Positions 1 through 6,225 of a DNA stretch of 6,744 bases are shown here, piece after piece. Position 1 is the first letter of the stretch. The number at the start of each line of letters is the position of its first letter. The position numbers and the translations under genes were made by a program. The notes below the pieces were generated by a model. That model saw only the letters and a list, made by a program, of their open reading frames with translations, was not told the origin of the DNA and ran no database searches. Origin of the DNA: Chitinophagaceae bacterium (GTDB lineage: Bacteria > Bacteroidota > Bacteroidia > Chitinophagales > Chitinophagaceae); NCBI GenBank assembly GCA_009996555.1, contig JAACZX010000528.1:1-6744 (forward strand). Direction: 5' to 3'.

Positions 1-128
1 GTTAAACACTTTTTGTGTTAAGCAATTGTTACCGGAACAAGGGCGACGAATGTAAATGACAATCAGCTACCAGCAAAAACAAATCCGTACTATAATTTCT
101 TCAACCCTAATGCACATTAAATTCAGGG

Positions 129-234
129 TTATCCACCGGTTTTTTACACTCATTCACACAAACATGCCTGCTTATCCTCAATTTAATTTTTTTTGCGCCT
201 TCACCTAATGCATTTCCACACAGCCTGTGCAGAA
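129..234. other. Cluster of DnaA-box-like 9-mers
   Basis: Five 9-mers within about 105 bases each differ at one position from the relaxed DnaA box TTWTNCACA. They are TTATCCACC (129-137, +), TCATTCACA (150-158, +), TTATCCTCA (172-180, +), ATTTCCACA (212-220, +) and TGTGCAGAA (226-234, read on the minus strand). A sixth near match, GTTTACACA, is at 384-392. An AT-rich run (180-194) lies among them. None is a perfect box, and dnaA is not in the window. This could be a DnaA-binding or titration region, part of an origin, or a chance enrichment in AT-rich DNA. The sites were found by eye, without a background model. Confidence 0.25.
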
Positions 235-235
235 A
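213..235. repeat. 23-bp imperfect dyad, operator-like
   Basis: The left arm TTTCCACACAG (213-223) and right arm CTGTGCAGAAA (225-235) flank a single central C at 224. Nine of eleven positions are complementary. The one-base centre rules out an RNA hairpin of full length but suits a dimeric DNA-binding protein or two inverted DnaA-type sites. It lies about 125 bases upstream of the pheT -7 element, far for a classical repressor site. The binding protein is unknown. Confidence 0.35.
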
Positions 236-334
236 GATAGTTGCCCCTTTTTTTGGCCGGACGCTGCAGATTACAATATGCCTTTTTTCTGAAAAAAGCA
301 GGAAAACCGAAGGTTCGGGCAGTTTCAAAACTCA

Positions 335-367
335 TTTATCAGTCAAGCAGTCAATCAATTATCTTTG
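335..367 (+). promoter_or_regulatory. pheT promoter, Bacteroidota type
   Basis: TATCTTTG at 360-367 matches the Bacteroidota -7 consensus TAnnTTTG exactly. A weak -33 candidate, TTTA at 335-338, lies 21 bases upstream. Transcription would begin near 372-376, leaving a leader of roughly 20-25 bases before the ATG at 397. That is too short for a T-box or a Phe-codon attenuator. No Shine-Dalgarno sequence is visible before the start, as is usual in this phylum. Confidence 0.65.
340..354 (+). repeat. Tandem CAGTCAA repeat in promoter spacer
   Basis: CAGTCAA occurs at 340-346 and again at 348-354, followed by TCAAT, giving an 8-base period. The repeat fills most of the spacer between the weak -33 candidate TTTA (335-338) and the -7 element at 360-367, so a change of one repeat unit would alter promoter spacing. 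Two copies only; a function is not shown. Confidence 0.4.
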
Positions 368-396
368 CAGCTTTCTGAATAAAGTTTACACACAGC

Positions 397-2820
397 ATGA
401 CGATCAGTTATAAATGGCTGCATGAATATCTGCCAGTAACAGTTGAGCCCGAACGTTTGAGCCGTATTTTAACCTCTATTGGCCTTGAAGTGGAGAGCAT
501 GGAGGCATACGAAGAAATAAAAGGAGGATTACAGGGCCTTGTAATTGGCGAAGTTCTTACTTGCGAGAAACATCCCGATGCCGATAAATTATCGATTACC
601 ACTGTAAATGCGGGAGCAGCAGAACCGTTGCAAATCGTGTGTGGTGCACCCAATGTTGCTGCCGGGCAAAAAGTAGTAGTAGCAACAGTTGGCACTACTA
701 TCTATCCTTCAAGTGGCGAACCTCTTACCATGAAAAAGGTGAAGATCCGTGGCGTTGAAAGTCATGGTATGATTTGTGCCGAAGATGAAATTGGATTAGG
801 CAGCAGCCATGCAGGTATTCTTATATTACCGGCCGATGTAAAAGTGGGCACAGCAGCTGCTGATTATTTTAAACCATATACCGATTGGGTAATTGAAATT
901 GGTTTAACACCCAACCACATGGATGCAATGAGCCATATAGGTGTGGCACGTGATGTAATTGCTTATCTCAACTTCCACGATAAAAAACAGTACACACTCA
1001 AATCGCCTTTCAGCAACGGGTTTAAAGTTGACAGGAAAACGTTACCCATTACCGTAAGTATTGAAAACAACAATGCCTGCCAACGTTATTCAGGTGTAAG
1101 TATTTCAGGCATTACTGTGCAGGAAAGCCCGGTGTGGATGAAACAACGGTTGAAAGCAATTGGCGTTCGTCCGATTAATAACATTGTAGATATTACCAAC
1201 TACATCCTTCATGAAACAGGACAGCCGCTGCATGCGTTTGATGCAGATGCTGTTACCGGCGGAACTGTCGTGGTGAAAAATCTTGCAGAGGGCACAGCCT
1301 TTCTTACTCTCGATGAAAAAGAACGGAAGCTGAGTGCTGATGATCTGATGATCTGCAATAAAGAAGAACCCATGTGTATTGCCGGTGTGTTTGGTGGTAC
1401 AAAAAGCGGTGTAAAAGAAACAACAAAGAACATTTTTTTAGAGAGTGCCTGGTTTAATCCCGTTACCACCCGCAAAACATCGTTTCGCCATAACCTGCGT
1501 ACAGATGCAGCTACCCGTTTTGAAAAAGGAGTTGACATCAGCAATACTGTAAATGTTTTGAAACGTGCAGCACTGTTGATCAAAGAACTTGGAGCAGGTG
1601 AAATTGCCAGCGATATTGTGGATGTATATCCGGCACCAAAAGAGAAACAACAGATCGCTTTAAAATATCATTATCTCAAGAAGATCAGTGGAAAGAACTA
1701 TCACCCCGATACAGTAAAGAAAATATTTGAATCACTTGGGTTTGAATTGATCAAAGAATCGATTGATGAAATATGGGTAGCGGCTCCGTTCAGCAAACCT
1801 GATATGGAATTACCTGCTGATCTTGCAGAAGAAATTATGCGGATTGATGGGTTGGATAACGTTGAAATTCCTACCAGCATTACCATTTCCCCTTCTACAG
1901 AAGCAGATCAAACCAGCTTTGCTTACAAAGAAAAGATCAGCAACATCCTTGCAGGCCAGGGTTTCAATGAAATATTTACCAACTCCATTGCCAACAGTGC
2001 CTGGTACGATGAAGAAGTGTTGACCACAACAGTAAAAATGCTGAACAACCTCAGCGCTGAGCTGAATGTGATGCGTCCTTCTATGCTGGAAACCGGGTTA
2101 CAGTGTCTTTCGTTTAACCTTAACCGTAAGAATAATAGTTTACGTCTGTTTGAGTTTGGTAAAACCTATACCACTTCAGACATTGGTAAATATTTTGAAA
2201 CAGACCATTTAGCCATCTATACTACCGGTAGCACTGAAGCATCATGGAAACAAAAAGCATCCGCAGTTGATGTTTACTTTTTGAAATCGGTTGTAAACAG
2301 CATATTGAAATATGCAGGTTTAACTGCTGAAACTGAAATTGCAGAAACAGAAAAAGGTTTCAGCGGGCTGATCAATTACAAAGTAAAAAAACAGATCGTT
2401 GCAAAAGTTGGCATTGTTGATGCTGCACAATTGAAACAGTTCGATATTAAACAACCGGTTTACTTTGCTGACATCAATTGGAATATTCTTACCCAGCTGG
2501 CATCAAAAGCCAAACTGGAGTATAAAGAAATTGCACGTTTTCCATCAGTAGAGCGTGACCTGGCCATTGTTATTGAAAAATCGATCAGTTATGCAGAGGT
2601 GGAAAAAGCTATCGGGAATGCAAAAGTGAGCCGTTTAAAATCGGTTTCGTTGTTTGATGTGTTTGAAAGTGAAAAGATAGGTGCAGGAAAAAAATCGCTG
2701 GCACTCAATTTTGTGTTCCAGGACGATGAAAAGACCCTGACAGATAAAGAAACTGAAAAAATGATGGGCACACTTGTTCAAACACTGGAAAAACAATTTG
2801 CTGCTGAAATCAGGAAGTAA
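397..2820 (+). CDS. pheT: Phenylalanine--tRNA ligase beta subunit
   Basis: PheT is the beta subunit of the cytoplasmic (alphabeta)2 enzyme that charges tRNA-Phe with phenylalanine using ATP. The alpha subunit carries the aminoacylation site; beta binds tRNA and edits mischarged Tyr-tRNA-Phe. The 807 residues fit the usual bacterial length of about 800. The N-terminal module is followed by an EMAPII-type tRNA-binding OB domain (about 40-150) with KHPDADKL at 58-65 and VCGAPN at 81-86. TPNHMD (171-176) and IGVARD (181-186) precede the B3/B4 editing domain, which contains IGVRPINNIVDITNY at 255-269. The B5 region ends near LAEEIMRIDG (476-485), and the catalytic-like core includes MRPS at 559-562. 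A C-terminal ferredoxin-fold anticodon-binding domain starts near RFPSVERD (714-721). The ATG is favoured by the standard N-terminus and the promoter just upstream. All expected domains are present, with no frameshift. It is followed after 20 bases by a coiled-coil gene, probably co-transcribed. Confidence 0.97.
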   Translation: MTISYKWLHEYLPVTVEPERLSRILTSIGLEVESMEAYEEIKGGLQGLVIGEVLTCEKHPDADKLSITTVNAGAAEPLQIVCGAPNVAAGQKVVVATVGTTIYPSSGEPLTMKKVKIRGVESHGMICAEDEIGLGSSHAGILILPADVKVGTAAADYFKPYTDWVIEIGLTPNHMDAMSHIGVARDVIAYLNFHDKKQYTLKSPFSNGFKVDRKTLPITVSIENNNACQRYSGVSISGITVQESPVWMKQRLKAIGVRPINNIVDITNYILHETGQPLHAFDADAVTGGTVVVKNLAEGTAFLTLDEKERKLSADDLMICNKEEPMCIAGVFGGTKSGVKETTKNIFLESAWFNPVTTRKTSFRHNLRTDAATRFEKGVDISNTVNVLKRAALLIKELGAGEIASDIVDVYPAPKEKQQIALKYHYLKKISGKNYHPDTVKKIFESLGFELIKESIDEIWVAAPFSKPDMELPADLAEEIMRIDGLDNVEIPTSITISPSTEADQTSFAYKEKISNILAGQGFNEIFTNSIANSAWYDEEVLTTTVKMLNNLSAELNVMRPSMLETGLQCLSFNLNRKNNSLRLFEFGKTYTTSDIGKYFETDHLAIYTTGSTEASWKQKASAVDVYFLKSVVNSILKYAGLTAETEIAETEKGFSGLINYKVKKQIVAKVGIVDAAQLKQFDIKQPVYFADINWNILTQLASKAKLEYKEIARFPSVERDLAIVIEKSISYAEVEKAIGNAKVSRLKSVSLFDVFESEKIGAGKKSLALNFVFQDDEKTLTDKETEKMMGTLVQTLEKQFAAEIRK

Positions 2821-2840
2821 CCAATACAACTCAATTCATC

Positions 2841-3128
2841 GTGACAGTTATTGACAGCCATATTCAATCGCTCCAGCAAAAAATGCAGCTGCTTGTTAAA
2901 AAGCATCAGCAACTGGAAAAGGAGAATAAAAAGCTGAAGGATGAATTGATTACCCTGAAAGAACAGCAATATGGCAGAAAGCAGGAAATAGAAGTGTTGG
3001 AAATGCAGAACGCCATCCTGAAAGCATCGCAACAGCAATTAGACGATAAAGAAAAAAAGGAACTGGAAAAGAAACTTCACCTGTTTATAAAGGAGATCGA
3101 CCGCTGTATTGCCCTGCTTTCGGAATAA
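2841..3128 (+). CDS. Small coiled-coil protein, possibly ZapB-like
   Basis: This 95-residue protein is almost entirely charged heptad sequence. Leu, Ile, Val and Met recur at a/d spacing between Lys/Glu/Gln-rich stretches from about residue 5 to 90, so it should form one long dimeric coiled coil. There is no signal peptide, membrane segment or catalytic motif, and it should be cytoplasmic. The start is GTG at 2841, which keeps the whole coil; the first in-frame ATG is codon 15 (2883) and would remove its beginning. It lies 20 bases after pheT, probably in the same transcript, and zapA is the next gene on the same strand. The size and all-coil character resemble ZapB, the ZapA partner of E. 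coli, but coiled coils are similar by composition alone, so a division role is inference from neighbourhood. Its stop is two bases from the stop of the convergent minus-strand gene. Confidence 0.8.
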   Translation: MTVIDSHIQSLQQKMQLLVKKHQQLEKENKKLKDELITLKEQQYGRKQEIEVLEMQNAILKASQQQLDDKEKKELEKKLHLFIKEIDRCIALLSE

Positions 3129-3130
3129 AT

Positions 3131-3382
3131 TCAGATTCGTTTAATGATACGCATCTTCATTTCATCATTTCCCTGTTGCAGTTCAAGGGTGTACACACCG
3201 TAAGGCAGGTCATTTAAACCGTTCCAGGTAAGAGAACAGTGAGAGGTAACTTCTGATTCCAGACTACGGCATACAGATCCTTTCTCATCAATCAACACAG
3301 CCTTTACGGCGTTCTCACCCGGCGAAGAAAGTTCCAGCGTAAGTGAATCAATGAATACTTGTGGTTTCACTTTTGCGAACAT
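3131..3382 (-). CDS. Orphan T9SS type A sorting-domain-like protein
   Basis: The 83 residues read like one T9SS type A C-terminal sorting domain (Por_Secre_tail type): DSLTLELSSP near 12-21, a central strand with IDEKG (31-35), the hallmark turn LPYGVYTLEL at 59-68, and a basic end IIKRI (79-83). In that family the domain is an immunoglobulin-like beta sandwich at the end of large secreted proteins, read by the type IX machinery at the outer membrane. Here there is no cargo and no signal peptide: the N-terminus is MFAKVKPQV, and an in-frame TAG lies eight codons upstream with no start between. As written it would stay in the cytoplasm. It may be a domesticated beta-sandwich, a remnant of a longer gene, or a domain with only fold similarity. 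It is convergent with the coiled-coil gene and divergent from zapA. Gene reality is likely from the coherent family pattern; function is unknown. Confidence 0.65.
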   Translation of the reverse strand: MFAKVKPQVFIDSLTLELSSPGENAVKAVLIDEKGSVCRSLESEVTSHCSLTWNGLNDLPYGVYTLELQQGNDEMKMRIIKRI

Positions 3383-3498
3383 GTTTCTGAGGTTGAATTG
3401 TGGCTATTAAATGGGCGGTTTTTTCTCAGTTGGCAACGGATAGATAAGGAGGCTTTTTTACGAGGCTCTAATATATAACAACATTTTTATATTTTGGT
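3383..3498. promoter_or_regulatory. Divergent zapA upstream region
   Basis: This spacer separates the minus-strand sorting-domain-like gene from zapA and should hold promoters for both. On the plus strand, TATATTTTG at 3489-3497 resembles TAnnTTTG with one extra base, but it ends only one base before the zapA ATG. A start site at normal distance would fall inside the coding region, so this may be chance. No good TAnnTTTG match is seen on the minus strand. GAGGCT occurs twice (3449-3454 and 3462-3467), 13 bases apart. zapA may instead be transcribed from the pheT promoter by read-through. Confidence 0.35.
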
Positions 3499-3810
3499 AT
3501 GATGGAATCATTAATTCCCATAAACATTATTATTGGCGACAGGAGTTACCGGATAAAAGTTAGTCCTGAGCATGAAGAGCATGTTCGCAAAACGGTGAAG
3601 ATCATCAATGAAAAGATCATTGAATTTAAAACCAGCTTTGCCGGTAAGGATATGCAGGATTATGTGGCAATGGTACTCATTTGGTATGCTACCGATGTTA
3701 CAGCAGTTTCATCAAAAGAAGAGAATAGCACAAACGAGGAAGCCGCAGCGGAAGCTTTACAAAAACTTGAGCTGCAGATAGACCAGCTTCTTCAACAGAA
3801 CAAGCCATAA
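3499..3810 (+). CDS. zapA: Cell division protein ZapA
   Basis: ZapA binds FtsZ and cross-links or bundles its protofilaments at the division site. The 103 residues match the usual size of about 100. The N-terminal half carries the family pattern: IPINIIIGDRSYRIKV (about 6-21), a region HVRKTVKIINEKIIEFK (28-44), then GKDMQDYVAMVLIWYATDV near 49-67. The C-terminal helix, with repeated Leu/Ile spacing in LQKLELQIDQLLQQ, forms the dimer or tetramer coiled coil. ATG ATG occurs at 3499 and 3502; either could be used, and I keep the first. No Shine-Dalgarno is seen. It is followed 18 bases later by a terminator hairpin, which separates it from rny, although the zapA-rny order is itself familiar in Bacteroidota. 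Confidence 0.9.
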   Translation: MMESLIPINIIIGDRSYRIKVSPEHEEHVRKTVKIINEKIIEFKTSFAGKDMQDYVAMVLIWYATDVTAVSSKEENSTNEEAAAEALQKLELQIDQLLQQNKP

Positions 3811-3828
3811 ATAAGATCAACTATTCAC

Positions 3829-3877
3829 AACGGCTTAGCATCTGCACAGGCGCTACGCCGTTTTCTACTTCTTTTTT
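3829..3877 (+). terminator. Intrinsic terminator after zapA
   Basis: AACGGC (3829-3834) pairs with GCCGTT (3857-3862), and TAGC (3836-3839) pairs with GCTA (3852-3855). A single T/C mismatch joins the two stem parts and the loop is 12 bases. The stem runs into a U-rich tract with a few C and A interruptions (3861-3877). It lies 18 bases after the zapA stop, in the right place to end that transcript. Its U-tract runs into the promoter-like element of rny. Confidence 0.75.
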
Positions 3878-3880
3878 CTG

Positions 3881-3888
3881 TATTTTCG
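3881..3888 (+). promoter_or_regulatory. Probable rny promoter -7 element
   Basis: TATTTTCG differs from TAnnTTTG at one position and lies directly after the zapA terminator, where a new promoter is expected. Any -33 element would overlap the terminator's right arm and U-tract. The resulting leader of about 75 bases is much longer than those of pheT and rplS. It contains a 13-codon open frame (ATG at 3905, TAA at 3944-3946) that ends 23 bases before the rny start. Confidence 0.45.
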
Positions 3889-3969
3889 CCACTATTGTCC
3901 CACTATGAACTTGTATAACGCCATAGAAAGGAACGATTTGCAGTAAGAAACAAACCCCGTCAAACAACA

Positions 3970-5535
3970 ATGGAACCCGTAATTGTATACGCTATAATTG
4001 GAATCATCGCCCTCGTAATTGGAGTGGTGGCAGGTAAATTCATCTTTGCGAAAAACACCCGTAAACAGGTGGAAGAAGCAGAAGCCCAGGCTCAATCAAT
4101 TGTAAAAGAAGCAGGAATACGAGCCGAAACCATCCGCAAAGAGAAAGAACTTGAAGCAAAAGAGAAATTTGTTCAACTGAAAGCTGACCATGACCGTGAG
4201 GTGATGGACCGTAACCGTAAGATCAGTGAAAGTGAAAACCGTGCACGCCAGAAAGAACAATCTATTAACCAGAAAGAAAGCAATCTTGATAAGCAGATCA
4301 AAGAAAACGAAGCCATCAAGGAAAATCTTAACCGCCAGATCGAGGTGGTGAACCTGAAGCGCACTGAACTGGAGAAACACCAGGAAGAGCATATCCGCAG
4401 GCTGGAGAAAATTGCCGGTTTAAGTGCCGAAGAAGCCAAAAACCAATTGGTTGAAAGCTTAAAGCAGGAAGCACAAACCCGTGCCCTTGCACTTCAGCAG
4501 GAAATTATTGAGGATGCCAAACTTAAAGCTGGCAAGGAAGCACGTAAGATCGTGATCCAAACCATTCAACGTACGGCTGCTGAACAGACAATTGAAAATA
4601 CGGTAACCGTTTTCAACCTTGAAAGCGATGAAATAAAAGGACAGATCATTGGCCGTGAGGGGCGTAACATCCGTGCTATTGAAGCGGCTACAGGTGTTGA
4701 CCTGATCGTGGATGATACACCTGAGGCGATCCTTCTTTCTTCATTCGATCCGCTTCGTCGTGAAGTTGCCCGTTTGAGTTTGCAGCGCCTGGTAGCTGAT
4801 GGACGTATTCACCCTGCCCGTATTGAAGAAGTGGTGGAAAAAACCCGCAAGCAACTGGAAGAGCAGGTAATGGAAATTGGGGAGCGTACAGTTATTGAAT
4901 TAGGTATTCATGGTATGCACAAAGAACTGATCAGGATGGTGGGACGTATGCGCTTCCGTTCTTCTTATGGTCAAAACCTGTTGATGCACAGCCGTGAAAC
5001 AGCCAATCTTTGCGCTATCATGGCATCGGAACTGGGCATGAACCCTAAACTGGCTAAACGTGCAGGTCTGTTACACGATATTGGTAAAGTACCTGATGAA
5101 GAAACAGAACTGAGCCACGCATTACTTGGTGCCAAGCTCGCTGAAAAATATGGTGAGAACCCGGCGGTTGTAAATGCCATTGGTGCCCACCACGATGAAA
5201 TGGAAATGCAGTATGTGATTTCTCCTATTGTGCAGGCTTGCGACGCTATCAGCGGTGCAAGACCGGGAGCCCGCAGGGAAATCATGCAGCAATACCTCCA
5301 GCGTATCAAGGATCTTGAGAACCTCGCAATGGGTTATCCCGGTGTTGAGAAAGCCTATGCTATCCAGGCCGGCCGTGAGTTGCGTGTAATTGTGGAAGCA
5401 GAAAAAGTAACAGATGCAGAATCAGATAAACTGAGTTTTGAAATGGCGCAGAAGATCCAGACCGAAATGGTGTATCCCGGCCAGATCAAAGTGACTGTTA
5501 TCCGTGAAAAAAGAGCCGTAAACGTGGCCAGGTAG
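3970..5535 (+). CDS. rny: Ribonuclease Y
   Basis: RNase Y is a membrane-anchored endoribonuclease that starts bulk mRNA decay, a role like that of RNase E in other bacteria. The 521 residues match the family. An N-terminal membrane segment (about 4-26) is followed by basic residues. A long Glu/Lys/Gln-rich coiled coil follows (about 30-200). The KH RNA-binding domain has [13 protein letters not shown], with GREGRN at 228-233. The HD phosphohydrolase domain has His340 in LMHSRE, the metal-binding pair His369-Asp370 in LLHDIGK, and GAHHDE with His407-His408. All catalytic residues expected of the family are therefore present. The C-terminal region after the HD domain is also complete. The start places the membrane helix at the extreme N-terminus, as in homologues. 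CGT codons are common for Arg, as in rplS. A terminator lies just downstream and overlaps the next gene's start. Confidence 0.97.
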   Translation: MEPVIVYAIIGIIALVIGVVAGKFIFAKNTRKQVEEAEAQAQSIVKEAGIRAETIRKEKELEAKEKFVQLKADHDREVMDRNRKISESENRARQKEQSINQKESNLDKQIKENEAIKENLNRQIEVVNLKRTELEKHQEEHIRRLEKIAGLSAEEAKNQLVESLKQEAQTRALALQQEIIEDAKLKAGKEARKIVIQTIQRTAAEQTIENTVTVFNLESDEIKGQIIGREGRNIRAIEAATGVDLIVDDTPEAILLSSFDPLRREVARLSLQRLVADGRIHPARIEEVVEKTRKQLEEQVMEIGERTVIELGIHGMHKELIRMVGRMRFRSSYGQNLLMHSRETANLCAIMASELGMNPKLAKRAGLLHDIGKVPDEETELSHALLGAKLAEKYGENPAVVNAIGAHHDEMEMQYVISPIVQACDAISGARPGARREIMQQYLQRIKDLENLAMGYPGVEKAYAIQAGRELRVIVEAEKVTDAESDKLSFEMAQKIQTEMVYPGQIKVTVIREKRAVNVAR

Positions 5536-5575
5536 TTTGGGAAAACTTTAGTTGATTTTATTATAAATTCTCTTG

Positions 5576-5617
5576 AAAAAGGCACAGTTTTGATTTATGA
5601 AACAGTGCCTTTTTTTT
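5576..5617 (+). terminator. Intrinsic terminator enclosing next start codon
   Basis: The left arm (5576-5590) and right arm (5600-5614) form a 15-position stem with 14 pairs and one A/A mismatch (5586 with 5604). It includes the GC-rich block GGCAC/GTGCC, has a 9-base loop (5591-5599), and is followed by eight T (5610-5617), some of them pairing with the A run. This is a classic Rho-independent terminator 40 bases after the rny stop. The ATG of the beta-barrel gene (5597-5599) lies in the loop, and the right arm plus U-tract encode its residues 2-7. Confidence 0.85.
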
Positions 5618-6136
5618 ATTCTTTTATGCATACAGCTAACCGCAAATGCACAAAAGAAATCAACGCCATGGAACTTTAGGACATCACTTGAACTCAATCA
5701 ACTACGCACGCTGGGCGGCAGCTTATCAATTCACCCTTCTATTGGTAATCATTTTACTCTGGGTGCAGGCATTGACCTTATCAGGGTGCAGGGTATTTCA
5801 AAAAATGTTGTGCCCATCTACCTCGATGCAGGTCTTAAGTTTCCTGTAAAAGATTTTGAACCATTCCTGTTTCTGCAAGGTGGTATTCCAGCCTATCTTC
5901 AGCCTGTCACAAGCCCCACCCCAAATACAAGAGCAGAGTTTGCCGGCAAATCATTTTTGGGAGCAGGGGCTGGTTTCTCAATTGGAAAAAAAACAGCCAA
6001 ACTAAAACCATTCCTGGCTTTTAAATACAGGGTTTACCAGTTTACTGAAACGGTTATTGCAAACAATGGGGATAGAGAAGTTATACGACGGCCTGAAAAA
6101 GAACAGTACAGTTTTTCCATAGGAATCGTTTATTAG
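5597..6136 (+). CDS. Outer-membrane beta-barrel protein
   Basis: The 179-residue product has a clear signal peptide: MK, a hydrophobic core (CLFFILLCIQL) and a probable cleavage at ANA-Q after residue 18, giving an N-terminal Gln typical of Bacteroidota exports. The mature part alternates polar and hydrophobic residues in glycine- and aromatic-rich strands, such as LGGSLSIHP, FTLGAGIDLI, PIYLDAGLKF, FLGAGAGFSIG and PFLAFKYRVY. It ends in YSFSIGIVY with a terminal aromatic, as outer-membrane barrels recognised by BamA do. The size suits an eight-stranded barrel of the OmpA/OmpX/OmpW-like type (porin-family beta-barrel). The ligand or function is unknown. The signal peptide supports this start, and no other in-frame ATG occurs before the barrel. 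Oddly, the start codon lies in the loop of the terminator that follows rny, so expression should require read-through, opening of the hairpin or an unrecognised promoter. Confidence 0.85.
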   Translation: MKQCLFFILLCIQLTANAQKKSTPWNFRTSLELNQLRTLGGSLSIHPSIGNHFTLGAGIDLIRVQGISKNVVPIYLDAGLKFPVKDFEPFLFLQGGIPAYLQPVTSPTPNTRAEFAGKSFLGAGAGFSIGKKTAKLKPFLAFKYRVYQFTETVIANNGDREVIRRPEKEQYSFSIGIVY

Positions 6137-6225
6137 CTTGAACAGCATTTTTGCCGGGAGCACACCTGAATTGACTTTTTTTCCAAATTCCTTGAAACAA
6201 ATTACCAATTCCTGCAAAAACCCCC

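Larger units (their letters stand above)
1..396. other. Non-coding region upstream of pheT
   Basis: I find no convincing gene in this roughly 390-base stretch. It holds homopolymer T runs (around 187-194 and 247-254), a short A/T hairpin (CTTTTTT at 282-288 pairing with AAAAAAG at 292-298), a dyad at 213-235, several 9-mers resembling DnaA boxes between 129 and 234, a tandem 7-mer repeat at 340-354 and the pheT promoter at 360-367. One plus-strand frame is open from the left edge to a TAA at 53-55 and could be the last 17 codons of an upstream gene, but nothing recognisable is encoded. pheS is not here, so pheT is not in a pheST operon at this locus. Confidence 0.6.

Noticed and set aside
2..23. 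Short inverted repeat around TTTTT at the left edge
   Set aside because: Only five consecutive pairs with no GC-rich stem and no following T tract, so it is too weak to call a terminator.
2..55. Possible 3' end of an upstream plus-strand gene (open frame to TAA at 53-55)
   Set aside because: Only 17 codons, ending in LPEQGRRM, with no recognisable family; an open frame of this length at a window edge is expected by chance.
282..298. A/T hairpin CTTTTTT/AAAAAAG as a terminator
   Set aside because: The stem has a single G-C pair and no U-tract follows it on either strand, so it is probably only complementary homopolymer runs.
107..328. Minus-strand 73-codon open frame in the region upstream of pheT
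   Set aside because: The translation has no recognisable family or domain pattern, no promoter is seen before it, and it covers T-rich runs, the dyad and DnaA-like sites typical of intergenic DNA.
397..420. T-box or Phe-codon attenuator controlling pheT
   Set aside because: The predicted transcript leader is only about 20-25 bases, with no room for a leader peptide or a T-box structure.
1209..1583. Minus-strand 124-codon open frame inside pheT
   Set aside because: It lies wholly within a complete, conserved PheT reading frame and its translation resembles no protein; it is a shadow frame.
3811..3969. 6S RNA or another small RNA gene in the zapA-rny gap
   Set aside because: The gap is 159 bases and most of it is accounted for by a terminator, a promoter-like element and the rny leader; I see no long imperfect duplex with a central bubble.
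5646..5849. Alternative plus-strand frame inside the beta-barrel gene
   Set aside because: The barrel frame has a signal peptide, alternating strands and a terminal aromatic residue; the alternative frame has none of these and is a shadow.
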